Shown one piece after another: positions 1 to 11,995 of a stretch of 64,000 bases of DNA; within the stretch, counting starts at the first letter, position 1, and every line of letters starts with the position of its first letter. Both the position numbers and the translations under genes were made by a program. The DNA is from Halicephalobus mephisto (lineage: Eukaryota; Nematoda; Chromadorea; Rhabditida; Panagrolaimidae). The notes under the pieces are model-generated. The model saw only the letters and a list, made by a program, of their open reading frames with translations, did no database searches and was not told the origin of the DNA. Location: positions 806,001 through 870,000 of the forward strand of contig SWDT01000011.1 in NCBI GenBank assembly GCA_009193035.1, read 5' to 3'.

Positions 1-593
1 CTGAAATTACAGTATTGTAAAACTAAAAATATGATCGCAAAATTATCTCAACACAAGTTTCTAGAACTTTTCGGAAATTTCCTAAATTCGCAACTTTAAA
101 TATTTTTTATGAAAGTTTGTATTAAATTCAGGAGTTTTAAAATTTTCCTGTGATTCTAGAAACTTCCAAATGATTCTAAATCATTTTAAAAATTCCTAGA
201 ATTCTAAAAAATCCCAAATTATTTTTAATTATTTTAAAAATTCCTAGAATTCTAGAACCATTAAATCCTGAAATATTTTCAAAATTTTCAATAGATTTAA
301 AAATATTTCAATAATTTCTGCGATTCTAAGACAGTTCCAGAAACTTCTACAAAACTCAAGAATTTTAGAATTTCCCGGTAGGAATTTGACAAAAAAACAT
401 TTAAATTTAAAAAATAAAATTCTAAATTTAAAAAAAAAACATTTAAAATTTAAAAAAATAAAATTCTAAATTTAAAAAAAAACATCTAAAATTAAAAAAA
501 TAAAATTCTAAATTTAAAAAAAAAACATTTAAAATTAAAAAAAATAAAATTCTAAATTTTAAAAAAAACATTTAAATTTAAAAAATAACATAC
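1..593. repeat. AT-rich intron sequence with short tandem repeat
   Basis: This stretch lies downstream of the last visible exon of the Pelle/IRAK gene on the minus strand and is read as intron. Its donor is the GTATGT complement at 588-593. Positions about 390-580 hold about five copies of a roughly 40-46 base unit built from TAAAATTCTAAATTTAAAAA and AAAAACATTTAAA. No exon is visible, so the 3' end of the kinase gene lies outside the window. Confidence 0.6.
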
Positions 594-3272
594 CTGTCAA
601 ATCCATTTTCTTGTCGGCCAAGCCTTCTTTTATTTGTTCATTTTCGACACATTCAAGTTGCTTAACGACATAGTCAACAAGACCATGAGGATTACGGTTG
701 TCAGAATACGCCCTCAACCCAGTAGCAATCTCCAGCAACACGACTCCATAACTGTAGACGTCCAACTTCGTCGATAAAATTTTACTCGAGATAAATTCCG
801 GAGGAAGATAAGCCAAAGTGCCTTTGATATGAGATGCTATTAATGGACTTTTTTCATCAACTCCCAATTCCTCTTGTCCATCTCGACAAAGTCCAAAATC
901 ACCCAATTTAGGTTCCATATGTTTATCCAACAGAATATTTGCAGATTTTACGTCTCCATGGATTACAGGAGCTTTGCCAATCGTATGAAGGAAATGTAAT
1001 CCACGGCTTACACCATGAGCAATGTTAAATCTTGTTGGCCAATTTAACGGTGGAGTATTTTTCTAAAAAATTACATATCAACTTTTTTATGAAATTATTT
1101 CGAAGCAAAATTTGAAAATTTTTAAAAACAAAACGGTCTGTAATTTTGGCTTTAAATGACGATTATTTCGTAATCTTGTGCGATTTCGTAATCAACCATG
1201 TTGTTGCAAAAATTAAAAAAATGAATTTTTTAGGAAATTTCTAAAATTTTCTAAAAAGTAAATTAATTTACGTGATAATTTTGAGTGATATTTCGTAATT
1301 AATTTTTTAGAACTTTATTCTATTTGGATAAATTTAAAAATTTCCAAATTTGCGTTATATAAAGTAGAAGAATATTTCTCTACTTTTGGAGGTTGATAAT
1401 TACATATAAAAGTACTAAAAATACCCAAAAAAATCACACCTAACACCAAAAGAATCAAAAATAGGTTGTTTGCAAAAATAAAACTGGCAAAAAACTCACT
1501 CTACATCCTAGCCGGTCTTCCAGTGACCCGTTGGCCATGTATTGGTAAACCAGGCAAGGTTCCGGTCCGTCCAGACTGTAGCCGTACAAAGAAAGAATAT
1601 TGTCGTGTCTGAATTTGGCCAAAGTTCTGAGTTCTTGTAGGCTTTGTCGTAATCTTTCTTTTTCGTTCTAAAATTTCCATTAAAAAAGTAAAAAATACAA
1701 AACTCACAGATCCAGAATCTTTTTTGGATTGAATTCTTTTGACGGCAACAAACAGATGCTTCCATTCTCCTTTGTAGACAGTTCCGTAGCCGCCTTTCCC
1801 GAGAATGTTCTCTCCGGCGAAATTATTCGTGGCTTGCAGAATTTCGTCGTATTTCACGGAAAGAGTGTTTTGAAGACCGCTGTAAACATTGCTGCTCCCA
1901 CCAACAGACTCTCTGAAAAATTATATAGTTATAAAAACTAAAGATGATCATTTTTACGAAATTGTCTTATTGGAATTTTTCAAAATTTTGAATTTCAGGT
2001 CTTGGCTTAAAAAATTCCGAATTTTTTACGAAATTTTTTAAGGTTGTGTAAAGTTACAATACATTTTAAAACATTCCACTGGATTTTTAGGATATTTTAG
2101 AAGTTTTTGAGAGATTCTACAAGATCCTAAAAGTTTTTGAGAAATTCTGGAAGATTCTAAAAAACTTCAAGGAGATTCTAAGACTCCAAAAACATTCTAA
2201 AAGATTTTAAAAGTAACAGATTGTGGAAGATGGGAAAATTTCCATAATATTCCAATTTTCAGAATTTTCCACTGAATTCTAGTTAGACATCCAAAAAGTC
2301 GAACTTACGTATCGATATTCCCCAGCGTGCTGGCAGAGACTGATTTCCGGCTATAGACAGATCCGGTAGGTTGGATATTCTCAGAAGGCCTCAATCCATC
2401 GGTAGGCTTGATTCCATAGCTTGACCCATCGTTTGTAACCCCGCCTTTGGGACTCGGAGTCATATCTGACATAAAAAGACAGTCGTTTTCGAGCGAGTGC
2501 AATTTCGAATCCACTGAAAATTAATAAGTAAAAATAGGATTAAAATCGATACATGAAGTCAGAGTTAAAGTTGATATGTAAAATCAGAGCTAACGTTGAT
2601 ATATGGAATTAGAGTTAAAGTTCTTCTTCTTTATCCTCAGCGTTTGTCCCGTTCTCGGGATCCGCTATACCACACCATACAATACAACAGAAAACAAGGT
2701 AAATTAAGACAAACTAGAACTTTTTGCTTGATCTTGCATGGCATGTGATTTGATGCGACGTCCCTAATTAGAGTTAAAGTTGATATATGGAATTAAGATT
2801 AAAACTGATATACAAGTTTAGGATCAAAGTTGATATATGGGATTAGGGTGAAAGTTAATATGTGGAGTACCATTAAGACCGGTATATGTAGTGGAATTAA
2901 AATCGATGTAAAAATAGGGTTTCCATATATGAAATCGAGTACCTACCGTATTCCCTGATGACTTGCATGCATTTGACCATTTTTAGCATCCCAAATACTT
3001 TGTACAGATCGTCTATACGGTAACCTTTGCTGCCCCAGATTCTCAGAAGTGCCTCGGTGCTTCTGTTGTCCTTCTGTCTTCTGCAGGCGTCGATGTCGAC
3101 GTGAGAGATGTTCGGCATTGTTACCGCTGGAAAATCGAATTTAATTGTTTTAATTTCAACAGAAAGACTCACCAACTGTCTCCCACATGTTGCCGGAATC
3201 CAAAATGGACTCCAATCCGAGAATCGCCTTAGGCGGGAGTTCGAAAACGTACTTAATTTTGGGATTCGTCAT
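594..3272 (-). CDS. pik-1: Pelle/IRAK-family protein kinase (death domain plus kinase), 3' end off the window
   Basis: Homologue of Pelle/IRAK kinases, which act below Toll/IL-1-type receptors and MyD88-like adaptors; in nematodes this is PIK-1. Exons read as 3272-3173, 3126-2947, 2513-2309, 1912-1708, 1667-1500 and 1062-594; all phases join. The first ~90 residues form a death domain (exon 1 ends with MWETV, then VDIDACRRQK). A Ser/Pro-rich linker follows. The kinase domain starts near residue 180: glycine loop GKGGYGTV, lysine in VAVKRI, tyrosine gatekeeper in CLVYQY, catalytic loop HGDVKSANIL with the IRAK-type Gly in place of the usual Arg, and DFG as LGDFGL. The activation segment ends in PPEF. 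At least 443 residues are visible; the end of the kinase C-lobe lies beyond the left edge. The start ATG is the first in frame before the death domain. Confidence 0.9.
2518..2946. repeat. Kinase-gene intron with short direct repeats and a non-AT insert
   Basis: Intron between exons 2 and 3 of the Pelle/IRAK gene. Most of it is a degenerate direct repeat of about 30-36 bases containing GAGTTAAAGTTGATATATGG in variants. Positions about 2625-2768 break the pattern with a segment of much more balanced composition, including TCTCGGGATCC near 2654 and a GCATGGCATG palindrome near 2737. Confidence 0.6.
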
Positions 3273-4881
3273 TTTCGTTCTTTTTTGAAGACATTTAAAA
3301 AAGTCAATTTAGGATCCGATTATTTACAAATTCCAGTAGAATTTCAAAAAAATAAAAATAAAAAACGAAGGAATTTGAAAATTTTATATATTGTGAAAAT
3401 CGAAAAAGATTCTTTGGCGTTTTTCGCAGTTGGCCAAATAACTCTACTTTGCCCGAAAAGTCAAAAGCGAACTATGTTTTTTTTTATTTATCGCTATTTT
3501 TCAGAACGTTTTAACTGGCCATTGTTTATTGATGGGATCTTCGATCGGCGTTTTTTATATTTTATATTTTTATTTTTTTTATTTTCTCAACTATTTGTGA
3601 TAAAATTCTCTGTTCTAACTTTCTTCTCGCGATTAACTATGTGCGAATTCAAAGCTGTTAAAAAGTAAATTCGAAATTTGCGATTTTTGGAACAAAGTAC
3701 TTCAAAAAATTCGAATTTTTACTTTTTTCTTGGTACTTTTTTAGAAACTAATTAGTCAGCTGCAAATAACGCGGGAAATATTTCTGGCTACACAGTAGAT
3801 TTATTAAGTTTACAAAATTAAATTATGAAACAAACTATTCTGTATTTTCGATGATTTAGCGACCAGTTAAGCGCCTTTGGTTTCCTTTTTTAAAACTTTT
3901 CATATATGAATTTTCCCAATTTTGTCCAGTTGTTTATTCAAGATGTTAAAATACGTCCAATAACAGCCAGTAATTAGTAAAATCAAAGTAAAAGTAGAAA
4001 TTTGAAAAAACTACCGAAATTTGCTTTTTTAAAATCTCGATATATCAATTTCCCGGATTTACTAGGTTTCTTGTTTCAAAAGGATGTTTATTAAAAATTG
4101 GACGTGTATTCTGAACATTCATTTGAGAAACTGCAAACTTAGGCATAGTGTGTTTCGGAAGATTATGTAGGATAAGTTTACGCTTGATATATGAAATTTT
4201 CCGATTTTTTATTTTAGAATGACTTTAAAAATTAAAGAATTTTGAAAATCTATCTAATGAACACCAGAATGGGATGTGATTTGTTTCAGAACATTATTTC
4301 AGTTTTTTGAATACGAAATTTTCCGATTTTTTATTCCAGAATGACTTTAAAAATTAAAGAATTTTGAAAATGTATCTAGTGAACTGTAATTTTTAGAAAA
4401 TTACCGCTATGTAATTTTGAGCACAAGTTGCAAAAAAATCATTTAACATTTGTCATCAAAATCCACTGATTAGCCAGATTTGCCATTTCACTCATGGAAT
4501 TGCCAGTCAACGAGCACGTGAGAGTTTATTCGTGGCAAATTGTTTTAAATTTCTCATATATGAAATTTCGCTTTTTTCAATTTTCTCACTCCCGAATGGC
4601 ATTTACCAAAAATTAAATCTAAGCATATGTCAGAAACTACAAAATTACCGTAAATTGTCCCAAAGGTCCGTTTTTAGGATTTTTAAAATTTTCACAATCC
4701 CGATGCGGAACAAATTAGCCGTAGTTTTGCGTTCTTAAATCCTCAAATATTTTCTTATTATACAATTCCCGAGGTTTTTTATCTAATACAACTTTTTTCA
4801 GGGTGTAAACCGTTGCTAGAGTATGTTTGATTTCTGATCCTCTAATTGAGACTTTTTTGGTGCTTGTCCAGTATCGCAGTC
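3273..4881. other. Intergenic region with diverged ~100-150 base repeats
   Basis: Shared 5' flank of the minus-strand kinase and the plus-strand DUF229 gene. An open frame across 3108-3668 is rejected as coding. From about 3890 to 4570 there are several diverged copies of a unit starting CATATATGAA or GATATATGAAA and followed 25-50 bases later by CCAGAATGAC-like sequence. The copies at about 4188-4280 and 4310-4390 are close duplicates. No other feature seen. Confidence 0.5.
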
Positions 4882-7686
4882 ATGATTCGGACCAAACTTT
4901 CGCCGAAATCGGTGCTGGTGCTTTGTGTCGTTATTTTCGTTATCTACTTTTTCCACCGAAGCATATATCAGCCTGTATTTCGATATGAACCTTCAAAAGT
5001 CCACATCTTTCCACATCAATCCTAAAAAATCTTCCATTTCAAAGGTCAGTTTACATTTTTATATATTTCTCACATATTATTACGTACTTTTCGAAGAAGT
5101 TTCATATATTTTTATATATCTTTCGATATATTTCATGTAATTTCTATGTATATTTATACACTTTTATATATTTTTGTAGTTTTTCTTTGTTTTTACATAT
5201 TTCTCACATATTATTACGTACTTTTCGAAGAAGTTTCATATATTTTTATATATCTTTGGATATATTTCATGTAATTTCTGTGTATATTTATACACTTTTA
5301 TATATTTTTGTAGTTTTTCCTTATTTTTACACATTTCTCACATGATTTTCAACTAATTTTTATATATTTCTATATTCTTTTCATATATTTTGATAGATTG
5401 CTCATATATTTACACACTATTCAAATGATTTTTTCCTTTTTATAGGTTTTTAATATATTTACATATTATTCAAACTATTTTTCTTAATTTTTGTAGGTTT
5501 TTCGTATGTATTTGCATATTTTTCGTCTTGGTTTTATTTATTTCTTGTATATTTTTCATTTGTTCTCGTATGTAGTCTAATTTGTGAGTTTCAGACAGCA
5601 GTTCCAAAGATTGTTGTCCTAAATTCTGATCCTCGGAATGTGAATCAAACTAAAAAGAAAGAAAATCCGAATGCTTCTTGCAAAATTCCGAAATTGGACA
5701 AGGATAATCCTGAAATTTTGGCTTCTTATTCAAAACCGAAACCTCTGCCTTGTGACAAGTACGGGAAGAATTGGCTCTATATTGATCCTTCGGGGACACT
5801 CCAAGCAACGGATTACGGTAAAGATGTAATTGGTGAAGAAAATATTTCATGTGAAGGTAGTTATTTTTTCCGGGTGAATGATAATGCTTTGAAATCGAAG
5901 AAAATCCCGAAAATTATGAAAGTAGGTTTTCCTATTGATCAAGGAGATTTCCTAAATATTAAATGCACTGCTAATGGGAAAGTTTGGAAGAATTTATTTA
6001 TGACAATATGTCCAAAAAATGAAGTTATTGAAAGAGCTAAGAATTCCAAAAAACCGGACAATTGGAGTGGATTATCTGTTTATTGGTTTTCTTTGGATTC
6101 AATGTCCCAAATGGCTTATAGAAGATCTCTTCCGAAAACTGTAGAATTTTTAGAAAAAAAAATGGGAGCAATTGTTTTGGATGGATATAACATTGTTGGT
6201 GATGGAACCCCTCAGGCGTTTATTCCTATTTTGACGGGAAAAACAGAATTAGAATTGCCATTGACGAGAAAACGATATCCAGACGCGAATTTTGTGGATA
6301 TTTATCCATTTATTTGGAATAATTTTTCAAATGCAGGTTATGCTACGTTGTACGGTGAAGACGCGGCTGCAATTGGAACGTTTACGTATAGATTAAAAGG
6401 ATTCAAGAAACAACCGACAGATCACTATACTAGAACATTTTTTCAACTTTCAGAAAAAACTTTTCCGTCTTATAAGTGCTTCGGAAGTGAACCTCAATAC
6501 AGGGCATGGTTACGGTATGCAACTGAATTTTTGGAAAAATATCCTTCTGAAATTCCGAAATTTGCCATGATACATCATAGTGATCTTACTCATGATGACA
6601 TTACTCAAGTTCAAATTGCGGATGAAGATTTTAAAAATCATTTTGAAGATCTTTTTGAAACAGGAGCATTGGATAATACTGTAGTTTTTGTTGGAGCTGA
6701 TCATGGACATAGATTTGCAGCATTGAGAGAAACTCAACAAGGACAACAAGAAGAAAGATTACCGTTTTTGGCTGTTTATTTACCAGAAAAATTTATAAAA
6801 ACAAATTCAGGAATGAGAATGTATTCGAATTTAGTTAAAAATGCTGAAAAATTAACAACACCATTTGATATTCATGCTACTTTGTTGGATATTTTGAATA
6901 TTCCAAATGATTTAGAATCTCTACAAAATTTGGATGAAAGATCTTTATCGATTTTTAGACCTATTCCTGAAGATAGAACTTGTGCTCAAGCTGGAATAGA
7001 ACCTCATTGGTGTACTTGTTTGTCATGGCAAAATGGTGATATTACAATTTCAAATATGCTAGCAGAATCAATTGTTCAAACAATAAACAGTTATACAGCT
7101 CCTGAAAGAGAGTTATGTGCTGTTTTGAAACTTCATAAATTGGTCAATTCAAAAATGTTAGTTCCTGATGAAAAAATGTTAAAATACGGTGGAGCGACGG
7201 ATAAAGATGGATTTGTGCCGAAATTTGATGGAAATGCGACCACAAACAAGGCTGTTTACATGTTGACATTTACGACAATTCCCGGAAATGCTAGATATGA
7301 GGTAAGGTATACGGTATATTTTGCAATTTTATAATTACTAAAACTTATACAGTAATAGAACAGTACTGTAGGTTTTTAGAATTTCCAAAATAAGATCTCG
7401 AATTTGAATTATTCAGGATATATTTAAAGGTTTAGGATTTATGGAATTTAAAACATGTCACAATAGTTCTAAAATCACTTTTTTTTAAAATTTTTAATTG
7501 ATTTTATTTTAGGCAACTGTAGAATACGACATGAGTGAAAATGAAGTGACTATTGATATGCTTTCAATTTCCCATGTCAACAAATATGGAGATACTCCTC
7601 ATTGCATAATCGACAAAAATTACTTTTTAGCTACTTATTGTGTATGTTATGACAGAATTGAAGGATCGGATTTTCTTAAAAATTGA
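4882..7686 (+). CDS. DUF229 family protein (sulfatase-like fold), signal-anchored
   Basis: Member of the DUF229 family, expanded in nematodes and structurally related to alkaline phosphatase/sulfatases; substrate unknown. Exon 2 (5595-7301) and exon 3 (7513-7686) are clear, with GTAAGG donor and TTTTAG acceptor, both phase 0. Family marks are LDSMSQMAYRRSLPKT and the metal-site-like GADHGHR. Exon 3 carries four further cysteines and the stop. The proposed first exon begins at ATG 4882, with a short basic N-terminus and a hydrophobic segment (VLVLCVVIFVIYFF), a typical type II signal anchor. Its 3' end is uncertain: the good donor GTCAGT at 5045 would include a stop in this frame, whereas the weaker GTATTT donor after CCT (about 4974) joins in phase. 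The predicted length is about 657 residues. A zinc-finger gene starts 176 bases downstream. Confidence 0.85.
5053..5330. repeat. 134-base tandem duplication in the DUF229 first intron
   Basis: Two nearly identical copies, with CACATATTATTACGTAC at about 5071 and again at about 5205, giving a 134-base period. Both also contain GTTTCATATATTTTTATATA. The rest of the intron to 5594 is a looser decay of the same TATATTT-rich material. Confidence 0.8.
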
Positions 7687-7862
7687 TGCCTTAATGGTCA
7701 TTGAAATTAAAACGGGAAATTATGCATTGATAAATTTTGTAATTTTTATAATTTAATAATTACGGTGCTAATTTTAAGTAAATTAAATTTTTTTATTTTT
7801 TAAAATTGGTTTTTATCCATTTACTTTTGTATTTTTGGAAAATTGGTTGAAACATAGTTTAG

Positions 7863-9340
7863 ATGGGAGAAAGCTCAAGAGGATTAACGGTGAAATTGAC
7901 GAAAGAAGAACTGATTGAAGCTTGTAAAAAACCAACAATGGAAGATTTGACATGCAATAGTTGTGGAAGAATATTCTTAAATCTTGGAGCGAAAAATATG
8001 CATCAAACGAAGAAACATGGAATTGTGAAAACTGAAGCGGATATAAGGTTACAGAAAAAAATTTCATCAAAAAATAAAAGTAATTTTTTATAAGGAATTT
8101 ATTTTTGATGAGGTACTTTGGGGTTGTTTTTTGGATTTAGATATTGTTTCATATATGACTTTTGATCTTAGGAGGTGGACTAGGGGTTGTGCACCCTATA
8201 TAACCGGAATCTAGAAGTTACCTAAGTGAGATATTGTTAAAGAACTAATTACAAAGTAATCGCTCAAAGCTAACTTTAAACTGCTTTAGTTTCTAAAACC
8301 TCGCGTAGAGATTATTTTTGTAAAAAGTTCATATATGAATTTTATAATATTAGTGATTACGAAATAGCTACTGCTTAAAATTAACCTTTAGGCTACTTGA
8401 GTTCTTAAAACTTTCAAGATTTCGCATAGGACTATTTTTGTAAAAAGTTCATATATGAGTTTTGTAACATTAGTGATTACGAAATAGCTACTGCTTAACA
8501 TTAAACTTTAGGTTAAGTTAGTTTCTAAAAACTTTCAAGATTTCACATACGACCATTTTTGTAAAAAGTTCATATATGAATTTTATAATATTAGTGATTA
8601 CGAAATAACTACTGCTTAACATTAACCTTTAGGCTACTTGAGTTCCTAAAAATTCATGTCGAAAGTATTTTATAAAAAATAATTTTTAAAATTTTTTAGA
8701 AAAAACAATATTGGAATGTTCGGATTGTCCTAAATGGTTTCCGTCGATGAAACTGGTGATTCAGCACTTTCAGAAGTCACATACAGAAAGAAAAATTTCA
8801 TGTGAATTTTGTTTGAAAAAATTTGCCTACGATAGAGATCTCAAATATCATATATCTGCCGACAAGTGTCCCAGGATTCCGAAAAATCCAACAATTGAGA
8901 AAAAACCAAAAAAAATAAAAAAATTAAACAAAAAAAAATCAGAAGTTAAATCAGAAACTCGGTCGGTTGAAACCCAAACGGAACCCTCTCTCGCTGGAAT
9001 GACGGATGCATGGTCCCAAGTTTATGTAGATCCGTATTTTCAAGAATCCCATATCCAATCCGTTTTCGTAGATCAACAACAACAAACTCAATTTGAGGAT
9101 TTTCAACAAGTACAAATTTCGAATTCATATGGTTATCCTGTTCATAGAGATACTCAAACTTATAATTCGACGAATACGATTGGAACGGCGACCCCGATTT
9201 GGCCCCAAGGATATCCAGTAACTGGAATTGCGGATAATGGAACTCAGACCTGGTTTGAAGCAGATCAAAGTTTCTATCAGCAAAGACAGATGATAGATGG
9301 ATTCTCGATGACAGAAGACAACGGATTTCAGATACAATAA
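7863..9340 (+). CDS. C2H2 zinc-finger protein with Gln/aromatic-rich tail
   Basis: Probable sequence-specific DNA- or RNA-binding protein of 285 residues; no orthologue recognised. Exon 1 is 7863-8079 and exon 2 is 8700-9340, joined in phase 1 (donor GTAATT, acceptor TTTTTTAG). Three fingers are visible: CNSCGRIF...H-x4-H near residues 31-52, CSDCPKWF...H-x4-H just after the splice, and CEFCLKKF with a final His and Cys (C2HC form). A lysine-rich stretch follows, then about 120 residues rich in Gln, Thr, Tyr and Trp, suggesting a low-complexity regulatory tail. The start ATG directly follows TTTAG at 7858-7862, a likely trans-splice acceptor, and lies 176 bases after the DUF229 stop, so operon membership is possible. 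Confidence 0.8.
8195..8660. repeat. ~120-base tandem repeat inside the zinc-finger gene intron
   Basis: About three full copies and a degraded first copy. The anchor TAAAAAGTTCATATATGA recurs at 8321, 8441 and 8562, so the period is 120-121 bases. Each unit continues with ATTAGTGATTACGAAATA and a CTTTAGGCTACTTGAGTT-like end. Each copy carries the palindrome seen elsewhere in the window. Confidence 0.85.
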
Positions 9341-9992
9341 TTGTTTAAAAAGTAGGTGAGGCTTTAGAAGGGAGTTCAGATACTGTAGGTGGGATTTAAG
9401 GAGAAGGAATTTTGAATACTGTAGGTAAGATATTAGAAGAAGAGATTTCAGATACTGTAGGTAAGATATTAGAAGAAGGGAGTTCAGATACTGTAGGTGA
9501 GATTTCAGATACTATAAGTAGGACATAAAAAGAAGGGAATTTATATACTGTAGGTGTTTTTTAAGAAGGAATTTGTGTTTTTGTTGATGAAATTTCAGGG
9601 GAAGGATTTCAGATACTGTAGGTAGGATTCAAGAAGGAATTTCAAATACTAGGTATTTTTTAAAAAGGGATTTGTGCTGTAAGTGTATTAAAAAATTTGA
9701 AATTTCGTAGGTGTTTTTTAAAGGATCTGAGGTACTGTATCTGAAGTGTCAAAATAATTCAGGTATTATAAGTGTGATTTTGTAATTAAAAATCCAGATG
9801 CAATAATTGTATAAATTTTTTAAAAATAAATTGATCAAAATCGAGAACAATGAACTTTGAAAAATGAAATTTAACGTTCTTTTGCGAAAAATAGATTTGA
9901 AACAAATTTGTCCTTAGGGTGTTTCCTGTTTTTCGAACTCGTGATTGCCAATTTTAGAACTAATTTTTAATTCGATTTTGTTTTGAAATTTA
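9341..9992. repeat. Short GATACTGTAGGT repeats downstream of the zinc-finger gene
   Basis: From about 9375 to 9760 the words GATACTGTAGGT and TTAGAAGAAGGGA recur every 25-45 bases with decay. This is 3' flank of the zinc-finger gene. No open frame with coding character was seen. Confidence 0.6.
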
Positions 9993-10917
9993 ATGATGAA
10001 GTTACTTAAATTTTTGATTTTTATTACTTTGTTTATTATTGTGGAATCTTTACCAACAACAACAACGAAAAAATGGATTTTTGTTCCGGAATTTAACCAG
10101 GATTTCAACAATGGACAAGAGTCGCCGTATTGTCCAAATAGAGAACAAGGAACGAAATGTCCTATTGGTAAATTTTAATTTTTTAAATGGGATTTTTGAA
10201 AGTTCTAAAACTTGAGGATTCTATAGGGGCTTTCTAGAATTTTCCAAAAAATGAGAAATTTTGAAGTTTTCTAAAATCCAATTGAAACTTCTGAAGTTTA
10301 ACATCCAATTTAGGAGTTTTAAAATTTCCAAAAATCACATAAGTTTCTAAAATTCAATAAAAGATTCAAATAATTTTCAGAATCTACAGAAATTTAAAAT
10401 TCAGCAAAACTTTGGAATCTTCTAGAATCCAATTTAGAGGTTTTAAAATTTCCAAAAATCACATAAGTTTCTAAAATTCAATAAGATTCAAAAACTTTAA
10501 AATCTTTTGAAACCTAAAATTCAGCAAAACTTTGGAATCTTCTAGAATCCAACAAAAGACCCAGAACTTCCTTGAATCTAATAAACTTTAAATATAAAAA
10601 TGAAAAACTTCAAAAATCCCTAAAAGCTCAAAAATTCATTTCAAAACAATTTCACAAAATTTTAATTTTCACAATATCTTCCAGGCGACAGTATATTCGT
10701 CTACTATACATGCTGCAACGAGGTTATTGTAGAATGCTGTGGTCATAACCGGTCCTGGGTGAGAATAGTACTTATTTCAATGCCAGTTTTTTTCCTTCTC
10801 GTCGTCATATCCATTATCCACAGAAAATTCTGCATGCCGAAAACCACAGGAGATTCTGATTCTTTAAGCAACAAGTATTTAATCGTCTCAACTACAAAAA
10901 TCCCAGATGGAATATAA
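9993..10917 (+). CDS. Small cysteine-rich type I membrane protein
   Basis: Predicted 135-residue protein in two exons, 9993-10167 and 10685-10917 (GTAAAT donor, TTCCAG acceptor, phase 1); family not recognised. Residues 1-20 are a clear signal peptide (MMKLLKFLIFITLFIIVES). A short ectodomain follows, with YCPN, TKCPIG, then YYTCCNEVIVECCGHN, giving paired CC...CC cysteines right before the membrane. Residues about 84-104 (VRIVLISMPVFFLLVVISII) are a single membrane helix, followed by a basic cytoplasmic tail. The layout suggests a small disulfide-bonded surface or secretory-pathway protein. A second in-frame ATG directly follows the first. The exon 2 reading becomes obvious only after splicing. 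Confidence 0.75.
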
Positions 10918-11280
10918 TTGAATAAAATTTATTTTTTGCGATTCTTTGAAAAAATCGATCGAATTAATTTGTTCTAGTTTGGTCGATGAAACAGTCCCGA
11001 ACGTTTTTGATCTTTTTTGAAAACGGAAAATTGATGGACGTTATGATTTGATTTGCGTCAGCTGATTACTCTAAATCCGGCTCCAGAGGTTTTGATAAAA
11101 ATTATTGTTTTTCGTTCCTTAAAAAGAAAAAACCAAAGGTTTTTTGCATGTGGTCGACACGTGTTCGTTATCGGCTTTTGCGATGACAAAAGACGAAAGT
11201 GCTATGAACTAAAGAAATGGCCCGTGTTATTGGTTATTAATCAATCAATAAGGTTTCTTAATCATGGGTTCACCTAGAAG
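10918..11280. other. Intergenic stretch, no supported gene
   Basis: Contains an open frame at 11053-11277 of mixed composition with no recognisable domain and no ATG at its start. I see no splice signals that would join it to a neighbour. Confidence 0.4.
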
Positions 11281-11995
11281 TAAACAAGTATCAGAACTAC
11301 AAGAGACGAATAAGTCCGATATATGAAAAACAAACACATCACTGAAAAGTCTGACATTATATGAAATAAATCTGATATATCACGAGGAAAGAAGTTGAGA
11401 CATCATGACAAATAAACGCGATATATCAAAGAATAAACACGGCATATCACAGGAAATAAACGTGGGATATCATAAGAGTTAATTCCGATATATCACACGG
11501 AATAAGCACGACAATCACAAGGAATAAACTCGAAATATCACAAGGAAAAGCTCGACATATCGTAAGGAGCACTAAATATCACTAAAAGTAAACTCGATAT
11601 ATCACAAACAAACATGTACTACAAACGACATGGACAAAATGGAATAAATCAGATGTCACAAAAAAATAAACTTAATACATAGTAGAGAATAAATCTGATA
11701 TATCATAAGAAATAAATACGGTATATGAATAATAACAAACTTGATACGTAGTAGAGAATAAATCCGATATATTATAAGAAATAAACGTGACATATGAATA
11801 ATAACAAACTTGATACGTAGTAGAGAATAAATCCGATATATCATAAGAAATAAACACGGTATATGAATAATAACAAACTTGATACATGATAGGGAATAAA
11901 TCTGATACATTACAAGGAGTAAATATAATATCTAAAAAATTTAATACATCATGGGAGATAAATCTGATATATCACAAAAGACACTAAATAACACG
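11281..11995. repeat. Minisatellite, 69-base unit in its core
   Basis: The core at about 11690-11890 has three copies of a 69-base unit (GATATATCATAAGAAATAAA at about 11697, 11766 and 11835, each with GAATAATAACAAACTTGATA). Flanks from 11281 and to 11995 are shorter, more decayed units built on GATATATCACAAGGAATAAA. Because 69 is divisible by 3, the array stays open in several frames on the minus strand; these frames are not genes. Confidence 0.85.

Noticed and set aside
3108..3668. 186-codon plus-strand open frame opposite the first kinase exons
   Set aside because: It runs antisense over a firm death-domain exon and then through Phe/Lys-rich AT sequence; no domain, no ATG context and no splice support.
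11656..11910. Minus-strand frames with 23-residue repeats (SCIKFVIIH-type)
   Set aside because: Produced by the 69-base minisatellite, whose length is a multiple of three; two overlapping frames are open for the same reason.
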